Shown here piece after piece: positions 1 through 8,671 of a stretch of DNA of 64,000 nt. Position 1 is the stretch's first letter. Every line of letters starts with the position of its first letter. The notes under the pieces are model-generated. The model was not told the origin of the DNA. It saw only the letters and a program-made list of their open reading frames with translations, and did no database searches. The DNA lies in NCBI RefSeq assembly GCF_002872335.1, contig NZ_NJAG01000011.1, forward strand, positions 1-64,000, read 5' to 3'. Origin of the DNA: Siphonobacter sp. BAB-5405. Its GTDB lineage: Bacteria; Bacteroidota; Bacteroidia; Cytophagales; Spirosomataceae. Made by a program: the position numbers and the translations under genes.

Positions 1-507
1 GACCAGCAAGTACTCGTAACCTGGGGTACCTCGCAGGAATTGAACGCCAGTCACTTCGAGGTAGAGCGTCGCAGCGAGCATACAACCTTCGAAGCCATTG
101 CTACCGTACGAGCCGCTGGAACCACTACCGAAGCTCATTCGTACCGCTTTGTGGACGAGAAGCCGCTTACGGGTACTAGTTACTATCGCCTCAGACAGGT
201 AGATTTCAATGGTAAAAACGAAATATTCCGGGCTGCCAGCATTAATCGTCAGGAGGGTGCCTGGTCCGCTCTGGCGTATCCGAATCCTAATTCCGGCCGT
301 TCAATTTCCATGCAGGTAGCTAATCCGGCTCAAACGAAGATTACCCTGCTCACTACGAATGGCCTTGAACTAGCCTACGACGTGAGCGTTACGGACGAAC
401 ATACCTGCACGCTTAATCCGAAACAGGTACTTGCACCAGGCTTTTATCTCGTCCGCGTTCAGGAAAAAGACGGCCCCATTCAACATCATAAATTAGTAGT
501 ACGTTAA
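1..507 (+). CDS. C-terminal part of a T9SS-sorted secreted protein (5' end outside window)
   Basis: The reading frame is open from base 1 to a TAA at 505-507, giving 168 residues with no start in view. The first ~85 residues (VTWGTSQELNASHFEVERR through SYYRLRQVDFNG) match the beta-sandwich module that commonly precedes the sorting signal in Bacteroidota secreted proteins. The last ~75 residues start with AYPNPNSG and end in HHKLVVR, the pattern of a type A T9SS C-terminal sorting domain, which directs passage through the outer membrane and is normally cleaved off. The catalytic or binding part of the protein lies upstream of the window, so its function cannot be told. A TTG at 40 opens a shorter frame, but homology continues upstream of it, so it is not the start. 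A terminator-like hairpin follows. Confidence 0.9.
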   Translation, partial: DQQVLVTWGTSQELNASHFEVERRSEHTTFEAIATVRAAGTTTEAHSYRFVDEKPLTGTSYYRLRQVDFNGKNEIFRAASINRQEGAWSALAYPNPNSGRSISMQVANPAQTKITLLTTNGLELAYDVSVTDEHTCTLNPKQVLAPGFYLVRVQEKDGPIQHHKLVVR

Positions 508-530
508 CGCTTTACTAATTCCATTTTCTC

Positions 531-563
531 AAAAAAGCAGGGCCGCCACCACTGCTTTTTTTT
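531..563 (+). terminator. Intrinsic terminator of the T9SS-sorted protein gene
   Basis: Arms AAAAAAGCAG (531-540) and CTGCTTTTTT (552-561) flank an 11-base loop, and the T run continues to 563. It lies 24 bases after the stop codon. The A/T symmetry means it could also act on the other strand. Confidence 0.7.
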
Positions 564-729
564 GTGCTTTACCGCATCCCGCTGTTGTATTTTAGCTGCC
601 CCTTTGCTACGGATATTTTGTTTCCCGTCGATTACCTTTCATGCGGGTGCCTAACAGGATTTTCCGAATACAGCAAAATTAAATTTTCGCTTCCCTTCGC
701 AGCATGGTTGTTGCCTAGTGCCTATACAC

Positions 730-1230
730 CCTTATTTCATTCAGCATATTCGAAAATACGTGGAGCTTACGGAAGAATGAGTTCAGCGACTGTTTGCGTA
801 TCTGAAACCCATTTCCGTCCCGGAAAAAGCTCCTGGCAGAGAAGCAAATCTGCCGGGCTAATTATTTCGTAGAAAAAGGCGGTCTGCGGCTGTTTGACCT
901 CACGGAAAAAGGGACGGAACCGATTACGCAGTCTGCCCTTGAAAACGGATGGCAGGCCGATTACCCAGCAACCCTCCGAATTCTACATTCAAACCCTGGA
1001 ACCTACCGAGGTTTATGTCATTCCGGCCGATTTTCAGAACCAGTTGTAACACAAATTTTCCCAGCTCGAACGGTATTTCGGCTCCTGTTTCAGCGGGTTC
1101 TCGTCAACTCGCAATGCCGCTTCAAGTTTAGACACGATTATAGTTATCGCCACTTCGTAGTCTGTTTTCCCGGCTTTACGCAACGTAGTTCGCAATACCT
1201 GAGAAAAGACCAGAATGGAACGATGCTATA
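730..1230 (+). pseudogene. Decayed Crp/Fnr-family transcriptional regulator
   Basis: No single frame is open, but pieces in different frames line up in order with a cyclic-nucleotide-binding-type Crp/Fnr regulator: HIRKYVELTEE (about 745), then ANYFVEKGGLRLFDL-like and EKGTEPITQSALENGW (about 860-960), QPSEFYIQTLEPTEVYVIPADF (about 970-1035), FSQLERYF (about 1058) and FRHDYSYRHFVVCFPGF (about 1128-1180). The breaks are an in-frame TGA after TEE, several frameshifts, a short deletion after ADY, and loss of the C-terminal helix-turn-helix end. Known Bacteroidota relatives are ~190 residues, matching the ~500-base span. A functional product is very unlikely. The remaining sequence between here and 1443 shows nothing else beyond the hairpin at 1376. 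Confidence 0.75.
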
Positions 1231-1375
1231 AATTTCTCTTTACTATCGCCTCTAAGCGAATGGAGATCCTTAACCCAATGCACGATTTACGGCAAGTATC
1301 GATTCAGAGCGTCGGGACCATAGCTTTTTCGGCAGTTATTTACCTAATGAAAATTCACTTACTTCCCATTACGCA

Positions 1376-1407
1376 AAAACGCCCCCTTCTTCTGAAGGGA
1401 GCGTTTT
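1376..1407 (-). terminator. Intrinsic terminator of the CBM3 repeat protein gene
   Basis: Arms on the plus strand are about 1376-1389 and 1394-1407 (AAAACGC-CCCTTC against GAAGGG-GCGTTTT, one mismatch). Read on the minus strand the hairpin lies just after the stop of the gene at 1444-5088 and ends in a T run. Confidence 0.75.
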
Positions 1408-1443
1408 ATGGCGTCTATCATTGCAAGGCTAGTCTGAGAACCC

Positions 1444-4400
1444 TTAAGGCCGTACCAGCCTGAGGCTCTGTTGTTGCGTATCCGTATTTACCTTCAGTAG
1501 CAGATGCCCCCGGCTAGTACCCAGCGGTATGCTCACCCGTTCGTTTTCACCGGCTTGCCCAATTCGCTGCTCGCCAATAACCCGGCCCTGTAGGTCCACC
1601 AGCGTCAGGCGGAGGGATTGTCTGGCCACGCCCGAAATGGCCACTTCGACGTTATTACCTACTACCGGATTGCCCAGTACTTGTACCTGCAGGCCAGTAA
1701 CCCCTACTTCCTGCACGGGACCCGCAGCCACCCGGGCCGACGCATCTGAAGGTACCATACCAAAAATTAACTGGTTTTCGAGATAGGCCGTTATTCGGGA
1801 GTTGAGCCTTACTGACCCGTAAACGGGAGCGAACGAGTAGTCATTGTTTTGATTCAACAAGCCAAAGTCTGAGCGTACCAACCGGAAGTCGATGAACCCT
1901 AAGCTGCTCAAAGGTGACAGACGTCGGGTGCTTTCGGGGAAACTAAGCTCCACGTAGCTATCGGCCCCGTTAACGGGTGAACTGAGCCGAACGACCTGTG
2001 CCCTTACCATACTCGCACCCATGTCGGCATAATCAACGAAGACGTTCGTGGGTTGTCCATTATCAGAAGTGAAATAGTAGCGTAGCTTGAGACTGCTCAC
2101 GGGTACGCTCACGTTGCCCGTATTGCGAAGCTCCAGACGAGTTTGAATCTGGGAAGTTATGGCTGCGTCCTTGGTTGCTGCGTACACCTGTACTGCCGTT
2201 TGCGGGGCAACTGCTGCGGGCTCCTGTCCCCAGAAAATAACGCCGTTTCGATACGCCGTTATGCGTGCGTTGGCCAGGTAGCTGCGGTTGAGCTGGTAAG
2301 AGTAATCATCGGTTTCATTGAAATTACTACGGTCGCTTTTCAAAATTCCTGTCTCAATGGGCCCTGAGTTACCGTTGGCAGGCAGACTACCTCCTCCGGG
2401 GAAGCTGTATTCTACGTACCCGAAGGCTCCCTGCCGGGGTTGGGCCAAAGGAACATACTTCATGGAAACGGCTCCCAGTTGAGCGTAATAAACCTGAAAA
2501 TCGGTAGGAGGAGCATTTCCCTCGGAGGTGAACCAGTACCGAACCGTTAGCTCGCCGTAGGGTATGGCCTGCCCGCCCGCATTAGACAGCTTTAAAAAAG
2601 GCTTGATGATCTGGTCCTGAGTTTGTCCGTTATCCACATCCAGGTGCAGCACCGAAAGGGTAGTCGGTACGATCGTCAGCGAGAAGCTGGCAGCGGGACT
2701 GGTACAGCCATTCTGGGTGCAGGTGGCAGTGAAAGTTTGGGTACCTAGATTGCTGGTAGAAACCGCTAAGGTTTTGCTGTCCCCGCCGCCCCAGGTAATG
2801 GTCCCATCACTGCATCCTGAAACGCTCAGGATAACCGAGCCCGTATTCTGGCTCGCCGTCAGGCTACTAACGCCTTCGGGAAAAGGCTGTCCACCGGCGG
2901 TTACCAGCGTAGGAGCGGTGGGCGTAGCTTTGATAATGAACGTCTGACTGGTCGATTTGGAACAGCCATTGCTGTTCGTATAGCTATACACTACGGTGTG
3001 TGACCCTACCGTTAAATTGGCGGTTTCGAAACTGGAAGCCTCCGTACCATCTACCGTAAAGCTTCCATTCGCAGGCGTACCGCTAAGGGTAATGAGTCCC
3101 GCATCCTGGCAGTAAGCCGATGCTAAACCAGTAATGGCAACGACGGGTAAAGCATTAACCGTGACAATAATTGCCGCTCGTGAGCTTTCACAACCATTAT
3201 CGTTGGTTTGACTTACGTAGTAAGTGGTCATACCTACATTAGACGTTGAAGGGGTGACTGACGTAGAAGGAGTGCCACCACTGGCGGTTGTGTAGTACTT
3301 GAGGTTCGTACCCGTAGCCGTTAATGCACCAGGCGTAGCCCCCTGACAGTACGCTACATTCTGAATACCGGGAGCCTCGGGTAGCGAGTTAATCGTGACG
3401 TTAATTGCTGCCCGTAGGCTTTCGCAACCATTAGCATTGGTCTGACTCACATAGTAAGTAGTCGTGCCTGGCGTGGAAGTAGGTGGCGTAGGTGCTACGG
3501 TTGAACTGGTCCCACCCGTAGAAGAGGTATAGTACTTGAGGTTCGTACCCGTAGCGGTTAATGCACCAGGCGTAGCACCCTGACAATACGCTACATTCTG
3601 AATACCGGGAGCCTCGGGTAGCGAGTTAATCGTAACGCTGATTGCCGCCCGTGGGCTTTCGCAACCAGTAGCATTGGTTTGACTCACGTAGTAAGTGGTC
3701 ATACCTACATTAGACGTTGACGGGGTAATGGTCGTAAAAGCGGCCCCACCAGAAGCAGAGGTATAGTACTTGAGATTCGTACCACTAGCCATTAATGGGC
3801 TGGGAATAGTAGCTTGACAGTAAGCCACATCTTGTACACCGGGAGCATTAGGTTGCGGGTTAACCGTGAAATTGATTGCCGCTCGCGGGCTTTCACAACC
3901 ATTAACATTGGTTTGACTCACGTAATAAGTGGTCGTGCCTGGCGTGGAAGTAGGTGGCGTAGGTGCTGCGACTGAACCGGTTCCACCCGTAGCAGCGGTA
4001 TAGTACTTGAGGTTCGTACCGCTAGCCGTCAATGGGCTAGCCGGAACACCTTGACAGTACGCTACATTCTGAACACCGGGGGCGTTGGGTAAAGCATTGA
4101 CAGTGACGCTGATTGCCGCCCGTGGGCTTTCGCAACCATTAGCGTTTGTTTGACTCACGTAGTAATTGGTCATGCCTACGTTAGACGTTGACGGGGTGAC
4201 TGACGTAGAAGGGGTGCCACCACTGGCGGTTGTGTAGTACTTGAGGTTGATACCCGTAGCCGTCAATGGGCTAGCTGGAACACCTTGACAGTACGCTACA
4301 TTCTGAACACCGGGGGCGTTAGGTTGCGGGTTAACCGTGATCTGTTGGGAGGCACAGGAACCAGCGGTTACGCAACCACCCTCGCCCCGTACGTAATAAG

Positions 4401-5088
4401 TCGTCGTTGATGTGGGGCTTACCTGTATGGATGTACCAGTACCAACCGGTGTGCCGCCGCAACTGCCCGTATACCATTTCCAGGCCGTGGCATCGTTCAG
4501 GTTTCCACTTTGAATCGACAGCGAAGTACTTGACCCAGCACAAATAGACGTTTGCGTAGCCGAAATGGTAGGTACATTTGGAGCGGTACAAACGTTGGTT
4601 CCCGTAGAAACAACGGTCAGTTTAATCGACCAAGTCGTACCAACGCTGAAATCCACGGAAGCCAGACCAGTGTAAGGATTGTTCGCAGTATTAGGTCCTA
4701 AATCACCCGACCTCGTGACGTTTACACCACTGCTGTTGCTGAACGAAGCAGCCTGATAATCAGGACTCGTACCATCAGCAAAGGAGACAAATCCAGTAGG
4801 CTGTTGTTGAGTATTACCACCCGATGCATTAAGTACCGCACGAGTAATCTTGAAACCCGTGGGTATGATTACCTTAAAGGCATCCTGCGGATCGCCTGGA
4901 GTTTCAACCCTACCTGAAAAGGTATACTCTCCCGCCTGATTAAGCGTATACGTAGCGGCAGAAACTGCATTGGGAAAATCCGGACCTTCTGAATACTTTG
5001 TTTGGGCCAGCAAAGCAGTAGAGGTGATCCAGCTCATCAGGAGCAGGCAAATCCTCAACCCAGTGAAAGAAGTAAATTTTTTAATCAT
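1444..5088 (-). CDS. Large secreted protein: Ig-like repeats, two CBM3 modules, T9SS sorting domain
   Basis: 1214 residues. Residues 1-29 form a signal peptide ending near LLAQ. After an N-terminal domain of ~140 residues comes an Ig-like domain (~170-255, CAGSSTSLSI, TTYYVRGEGGC). Five ~79-residue repeats follow (~255-650), each with PGVQNVAYCQG-, LKYYT- and TTYYVSQTN-GCES-type motifs. Two further Ig-like domains reach ~805. Residues ~811-958 and ~973-1112 are two family 3 carbohydrate-binding modules: LKLSNAGG/LELRNTGN, LTVRYWFTS/LKLRYYFTS, the DDYSYQ/NDYSFA signature and a final ITAYRNGVIFWGQEP. The last ~85 residues are a type A T9SS domain. No enzyme domain is visible, so it is probably a surface adhesin or polysaccharide-binding protein. 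The CBM3 assignment is by motif; the glycan ligand is unknown. Nearly identical repeats at DNA level suggest recent duplication. Confidence 0.9.
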   Translation of the reverse strand: MIKKFTSFTGLRICLLLMSWITSTALLAQTKYSEGPDFPNAVSAATYTLNQAGEYTFSGRVETPGDPQDAFKVIIPTGFKITRAVLNASGGNTQQQPTGFVSFADGTSPDYQAASFSNSSGVNVTRSGDLGPNTANNPYTGLASVDFSVGTTWSIKLTVVSTGTNVCTAPNVPTISATQTSICAGSSTSLSIQSGNLNDATAWKWYTGSCGGTPVGTGTSIQVSPTSTTTYYVRGEGGCVTAGSCASQQITVNPQPNAPGVQNVAYCQGVPASPLTATGINLKYYTTASGGTPSTSVTPSTSNVGMTNYYVSQTNANGCESPRAAISVTVNALPNAPGVQNVAYCQGVPASPLTASGTNLKYYTAATGGTGSVAAPTPPTSTPGTTTYYVSQTNVNGCESPRAAINFTVNPQPNAPGVQDVAYCQATIPSPLMASGTNLKYYTSASGGAAFTTITPSTSNVGMTTYYVSQTNATGCESPRAAISVTINSLPEAPGIQNVAYCQGATPGALTATGTNLKYYTSSTGGTSSTVAPTPPTSTPGTTTYYVSQTNANGCESLRAAINVTINSLPEAPGIQNVAYCQGATPGALTATGTNLKYYTTASGGTPSTSVTPSTSNVGMTTYYVSQTNDNGCESSRAAIIVTVNALPVVAITGLASAYCQDAGLITLSGTPANGSFTVDGTEASSFETANLTVGSHTVVYSYTNSNGCSKSTSQTFIIKATPTAPTLVTAGGQPFPEGVSSLTASQNTGSVILSVSGCSDGTITWGGGDSKTLAVSTSNLGTQTFTATCTQNGCTSPAASFSLTIVPTTLSVLHLDVDNGQTQDQIIKPFLKLSNAGGQAIPYGELTVRYWFTSEGNAPPTDFQVYYAQLGAVSMKYVPLAQPRQGAFGYVEYSFPGGGSLPANGNSGPIETGILKSDRSNFNETDDYSYQLNRSYLANARITAYRNGVIFWGQEPAAVAPQTAVQVYAATKDAAITSQIQTRLELRNTGNVSVPVSSLKLRYYFTSDNGQPTNVFVDYADMGASMVRAQVVRLSSPVNGADSYVELSFPESTRRLSPLSSLGFIDFRLVRSDFGLLNQNNDYSFAPVYGSVRLNSRITAYLENQLIFGMVPSDASARVAAGPVQEVGVTGLQVQVLGNPVVGNNVEVAISGVARQSLRLTLVDLQGRVIGEQRIGQAGENERVSIPLGTSRGHLLLKVNTDTQQQSLRLVRP

Positions 5089-6034
5089 ACGGCCTTTTGT
5101 TTAAAATTTAACTGTTTGACAATCAGAAAATAAGCAGAGGTATCGAAAAGTAAGCGAAAGGCAAAGAAGCTTTGGGTAGCGTACCATCGTCAGGCCATGC
5201 GGCTTCAGGCGTAGGCGTTTGACTACGAAGAACTACAGTACGTCTACTAGTGCGGGCAGCCAGCTAAAAAAACATGTTTTTGACGATGATTTTTTGTCAG
5301 ATTTTACAAGTTTATAAGTATTCCGGCGGCAAATACTTCTAAATAGACAATACTCAAAAAGGTCTCCTTTGAGAATAATTGAAAATGAATTGAAAACTCA
5401 GGGAAGCTATTAGCAATCGTTAATTCAAAGTAAAATAAATTAGGCTTCTTCGTAGAAATCACCTGGTCGAGTTCCAGCTAACTTAAGCAATGTCCAATAA
5501 AAAAAAGGTAAAATGATGTAGATAACTTCTCTGTCGAAGTGAACGACTGATTTTAGTAAGTCAATGCATTATGTTATTTTTTAGAGAATTCTCTAAAAAT
5601 CATTTAATACTTAACCCTTAATGCAGGTTTGAAAAAGAGTATAACTATTATTAACTACAATCCTTTAAACACGTATATTTTTAAAAATACTTAAATGAAT
5701 AACCTCCTAATCAAAACATTAATTTAATCATTTATACTTATAATTAGTACATACTATGTGACTCTAGTTATTCCCAACAACCTTATATATTTTTGAATTG
5801 CTAGTGTTATTTTTGTACCTGGAACTGACGGATTTGATTCAGCCCGTATAACTTCTATAAAACTTAACGGTATAAATTAAACGCCAGGTGGTGCGATACG
5901 TAGAGTTGTACAGAGGAAGTGGTTCTGTACTGCTCTGTTAGTGCATGATATTCGAGGATCGTAGTTGTACTCAGCTTAATGTTCTAGTTGTTTAAATAAG
6001 TCTATACCTGCAAACCAATTCTACTGATCAAACG
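5089..6034. other. Long AT-rich intergenic region between divergent genes
   Basis: About 945 bases without a credible gene on either strand. It must carry the promoters of the minus-strand CBM3 protein and of the plus-strand DinB-like gene. The only distinct structure I see is a perfect 22-base palindrome at 5578-5599. Composition is clearly more AT-rich than the surrounding genes. A small RNA gene cannot be excluded. Confidence 0.5.
5578..5599. promoter_or_regulatory. Perfect 22-bp palindrome, possible operator
   Basis: TTTTTAGAGAATTCTCTAAAAA is its own reverse complement, with no spacer. It lies ~435 bases before the DinB-like gene and ~490 bases before the start of the divergent CBM3 protein. 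A dimeric regulator could bind it, but no partner is visible and the site is single. Confidence 0.35.
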
Positions 6035-6568
6035 ATGACAAAGATGAACGTATTTGCTACCCTCTGTTTGCTTCTTGGGCTAGTTCAATTTTCACAGGCT
6101 CAAATGACTCTGCAAGAAAACGTCAACGAGTGGGAACGGGCCAAAGCTTATACCAAAGAATACCTGGATGCCATGCCCGAATCGGGTTATAGCCTCAAGC
6201 CTACGGCTGAAATCCGCTCGTTTGCCCAGCAAATGCTTCATTTAACGGATGCCAATTACTTATTTAGTTCAGCCGCCACGGGTGAGAAAAGTCCGTATGG
6301 GATAGCAGAATTAGAAAAATCAACAACGGATCTATCCAAAGCAAACGTAACCAAACTGGTTCTGGCAGGCTATGATTTTGTGATTGAAGGGATTAAGCAG
6401 ATGAAACCCGCTCAACTCAGTGAAAAGATCAAACTCTTTGACCGATTCGAGATGACGCGGGCTATGGCTTTAGCCAAGGATTTTGAACACCAAACGCATC
6501 ACCGGGGGCAAACGACGATTTACCTGCGACTGGCAGGGGTAACGCCACCTCAGGAAAAGCTATTCTAA
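6035..6568 (+). CDS. Exported DinB/DfsB-fold putative metal-binding protein
   Basis: 177 residues with a signal peptide (about 1-22, ending FSQAQ). The mature part is a four-helix DinB-type domain: His69 in QMLHL, and His152 and His156 in FEHQTHHRGQ, the spacing expected for the metal triad of the family. DinB-fold proteins include thiol-S-transferases, hydrolases and many uncharacterised members, so the reaction is unknown. An in-frame ATG three codons on (6044) is an equally acceptable start. The gene stands alone and ends in a strong hairpin. Confidence 0.85.
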   Translation: MTKMNVFATLCLLLGLVQFSQAQMTLQENVNEWERAKAYTKEYLDAMPESGYSLKPTAEIRSFAQQMLHLTDANYLFSSAATGEKSPYGIAELEKSTTDLSKANVTKLVLAGYDFVIEGIKQMKPAQLSEKIKLFDRFEMTRAMALAKDFEHQTHHRGQTTIYLRLAGVTPPQEKLF

Positions 6569-6585
6569 TGCCTCGCCTACCCTAC

Positions 6586-6630
6586 ATGAATCCCCCAAAA
6601 TTGTTGCCTTGACAGCTTTGGGGGATTCAT
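6586..6630 (+). terminator. Terminator-like hairpin after the DinB-like gene
   Basis: Perfect 14-bp arms, ATGAATCCCCCAAA (6586-6599) and its complement (6617-6630), around a 17-base loop. The T-rich stretch follows only ~20 bases later, so termination efficiency is uncertain. Confidence 0.6.
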
Positions 6631-7027
6631 AGCTATCAGCCTTTGTTCTTTTTTTTATGCGGTTTGCTTGGCAGAAAGGTGCTTGGGGGAAATCGTTTGA
6701 TCTCACATCACTGTATCAATTAGTTCATCTTCTTGCTCAGAAATGCCTGTTCACCGGGACCAGGGATTTTATCCGTTAAATAGCCAAAAGTCGCAGCTGA
6801 TTAGAGTCATAGTCGCCATCAATGCCTGAAACCGGATTGCCATTACCACGCAGTTGCAACCGGCTTCGAATTAAGTACTAGTTACCTTTTCTGCTTCTCA
6901 GAGACGCGATACCCTTGCTTCTCTTTGCTTGGTACCCTAAAAAACATAGGGTGATCGGCGGAGCGTCTTCAAAAAAATAGCATCTTTCGTAGACACTCAT
7001 TTCGCTTCTACTAACACCCGGTTTACT
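6631..7027. other. Intergenic region with no recognised gene
   Basis: About 400 bases before the dienelactone hydrolase. On the minus strand, around 6780-6870, a short peptide (RGNGNPVSGIDGDYDSNQ) can be read before a stop. It looks protein-like and may be a fossil of a lost gene, but I cannot assign it. The upstream part of the hydrolase promoter must lie here. Confidence 0.3.
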
Positions 7028-7885
7028 ATGGATCAGCGAATTATTAACCTCTTTGACGAATACACCCACAAGCCCCTAACCCGGCAGGATTTCCTGAGCC
7101 GACTGGCCAAACTTACCGGTAGTGTGACGGCGGCCATGGCCGTGTTACCCCTGCTGGAAGTCAACTACGCCCACGCCACGACCATTCCCGAAGATGACCC
7201 CGATCTGCTCCTCGAAGATGTTTCGTATCCGGGTGAAGGGACGACCATGAAAGGGTATCTGGCCCAGCCCAAAGCCAGCGGAAAACGCGGTATTGTCCTG
7301 GTCATTCACGAAAACCGGGGCCTCAATCCGCACATTCGCGATGTAACCCGTCGCGTGGCGAAAGCCGGATACGTCGCTTTGGCTCCCGATGCTCTTTCCC
7401 CGTTTGGAGGTACGCCCAGCAATGAGGACGAGGCTCGCACGCTCATCGGCAAGCTCAATAAGGAGCAAAATCTCCAGAACTTTCTCAAAAGCTTTGCGTA
7501 CGCCAAAAGCTTGCAGACGGCGAATGGCAAAACGGGTTGCGTTGGTTTTTGCTGGGGCGGAGCCTTGGCGAATCAGCTCGCCATCCACGATGCCACGCTG
7601 GATGCCGCCGTTGCTTTTTACGGTCGCCAACCCGAAGCCGCGGATGTCGCTAACATCAAATCGGCCGTGCAATTACATTACGGAGGGCTTGACGAAGGCG
7701 TCAACAAAGGCATCCCCGCCTACGAAGAAGCTCTGAAAGCGAATCACATCACCTACGAATTATACGTGTACGAAGGGGCTCAGCACGCCTTCAACAACGA
7801 TACGGCCCCGACGCGATACAACGAAGCCGCCGCCAAACTGGCCTGGGAGCGTACCCTCACATTTTTCAAGGCCCGTTTAAGTTAG
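7028..7885 (+). CDS. Dienelactone hydrolase family protein
   Basis: 285 residues, an alpha/beta hydrolase of the dienelactone hydrolase type. The nucleophile elbow is GFCWGG with Cys175, the acid is probably Asp222 in YGGLDEG and the base His253 in GAQHAFNN, giving the Cys-Asp-His triad of the family. The oxyanion region is HENRGLNPHIRD (about 94-105). The first ~50 residues (LTRQDFLSRLAKLTGSVTAAMAVLP) precede the domain and resemble the N-terminal segment of YghX-like exported members, so periplasmic location is plausible. Substrate unknown. The cyclophilin gene follows 52 bases downstream and may be co-transcribed. Confidence 0.88.
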   Translation: MDQRIINLFDEYTHKPLTRQDFLSRLAKLTGSVTAAMAVLPLLEVNYAHATTIPEDDPDLLLEDVSYPGEGTTMKGYLAQPKASGKRGIVLVIHENRGLNPHIRDVTRRVAKAGYVALAPDALSPFGGTPSNEDEARTLIGKLNKEQNLQNFLKSFAYAKSLQTANGKTGCVGFCWGGALANQLAIHDATLDAAVAFYGRQPEAADVANIKSAVQLHYGGLDEGVNKGIPAYEEALKANHITYELYVYEGAQHAFNNDTAPTRYNEAAAKLAWERTLTFFKARLS

Positions 7886-7937
7886 ATAGCCGGGTCTGAA
7901 TCAAGCCACTTCTCTGACGTCTCATCTCTCTTTTTTC

Positions 7938-8519
7938 ATGAACAAACGCTACTTCCTTCTCCCCCTGTTAGCCATCCTTTTACTCGCTTCCAAGCCCGAA
8001 AAAACGTATCCGGTGGGGCAGATTAAAACGCCCCAGGGTGAGATTCTTTTCTGGTTGTACGACGAAACGCCCAATCATAAGGCCAGCTTTATCAAACTGG
8101 CCAAACAGGGCTACTGGGATTCGTACACCTTCAACCGGGTCATTCCGAATTTCGTAGCTCAGGGCGGTTGCCCCGATACGCCGGAAGGGTTTGCCGGTTC
8201 GCCTTATTTACTGAAGCCGGAATTTGTCAAGAGCATCCGCCACGTGTACGGAGCCGTAGGTGCGGGTCGTGACGATAATCCGGGTATGCTTTCGGCGGGT
8301 TGTCAGTTTTATATTGTACAAAACAAACAGGGACTGCCCCGACTGGATGACAAGTACACTGTATACGGACAGGTTTTTAAAGGGATGGATGTAGTAGATG
8401 CCATTGTAGCCGTCAAACGCGACAGTACCGACACGCCCCTAACGCCCATTACGCTGGATGTAAATGTGATACAGTTGAGCGGTTCGGAATTGAAGAAGTT
8501 AGGGTATGTAGTAAAATAG
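7938..8519 (+). CDS. Exported cyclophilin-type peptidyl-prolyl cis-trans isomerase
   Basis: 193 residues with a hydrophobic N-terminal signal (about 1-18). The cyclophilin core is clear: FNRVIPNFVAQGGCP at 65-79 contains the catalytic Arg67 and Gln75, followed by an AGCQFYIV segment equivalent to the canonical SQFFI strand and by VYGQVFKGMDVVD. It should catalyse prolyl isomerisation of exported proteins in the periplasm. The short length matches the single-domain bacterial family. It ends at a hairpin shared with the convergent WGR gene. Confidence 0.92.
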   Translation: MNKRYFLLPLLAILLLASKPEKTYPVGQIKTPQGEILFWLYDETPNHKASFIKLAKQGYWDSYTFNRVIPNFVAQGGCPDTPEGFAGSPYLLKPEFVKSIRHVYGAVGAGRDDNPGMLSAGCQFYIVQNKQGLPRLDDKYTVYGQVFKGMDVVDAIVAVKRDSTDTPLTPITLDVNVIQLSGSELKKLGYVVK

Positions 8520-8600
8520 TTTGAATGATGATAAACATTATCCTCACTAACACAGGCTATTTATTGCTAGTATCATTCCTAGTAGTACACTTGATCAGGT

Positions 8601-8651
8601 ACGAGTGACGACTGATCTGAAGTAGAGCATTCAGAGCCAGTCGTCATTCGT
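8601..8651. terminator. Bidirectional terminator between convergent genes
   Basis: Arms ACGAGTGACGACTG (8601-8614) and CAGTCGTCATTCGT (8638-8651) pair with one mismatch. It lies between the stop codons of the cyclophilin (8519) and the WGR protein (8672, minus strand). Confidence 0.6.
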
Positions 8652-8671
8652 AGTTATTAAACCTTACTTCG

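Noticed and set aside
564-872. 102-residue open frame after the first gene
   Set aside because: No start context or family match, and it crosses the fragments of the Crp/Fnr pseudogene in another frame.
3100-4330. Regular ~237-base repeats considered as a CRISPR or satellite array
   Set aside because: They are in frame and encode Ig-like domains of the secreted protein; CRISPR spacers and short repeats are absent.
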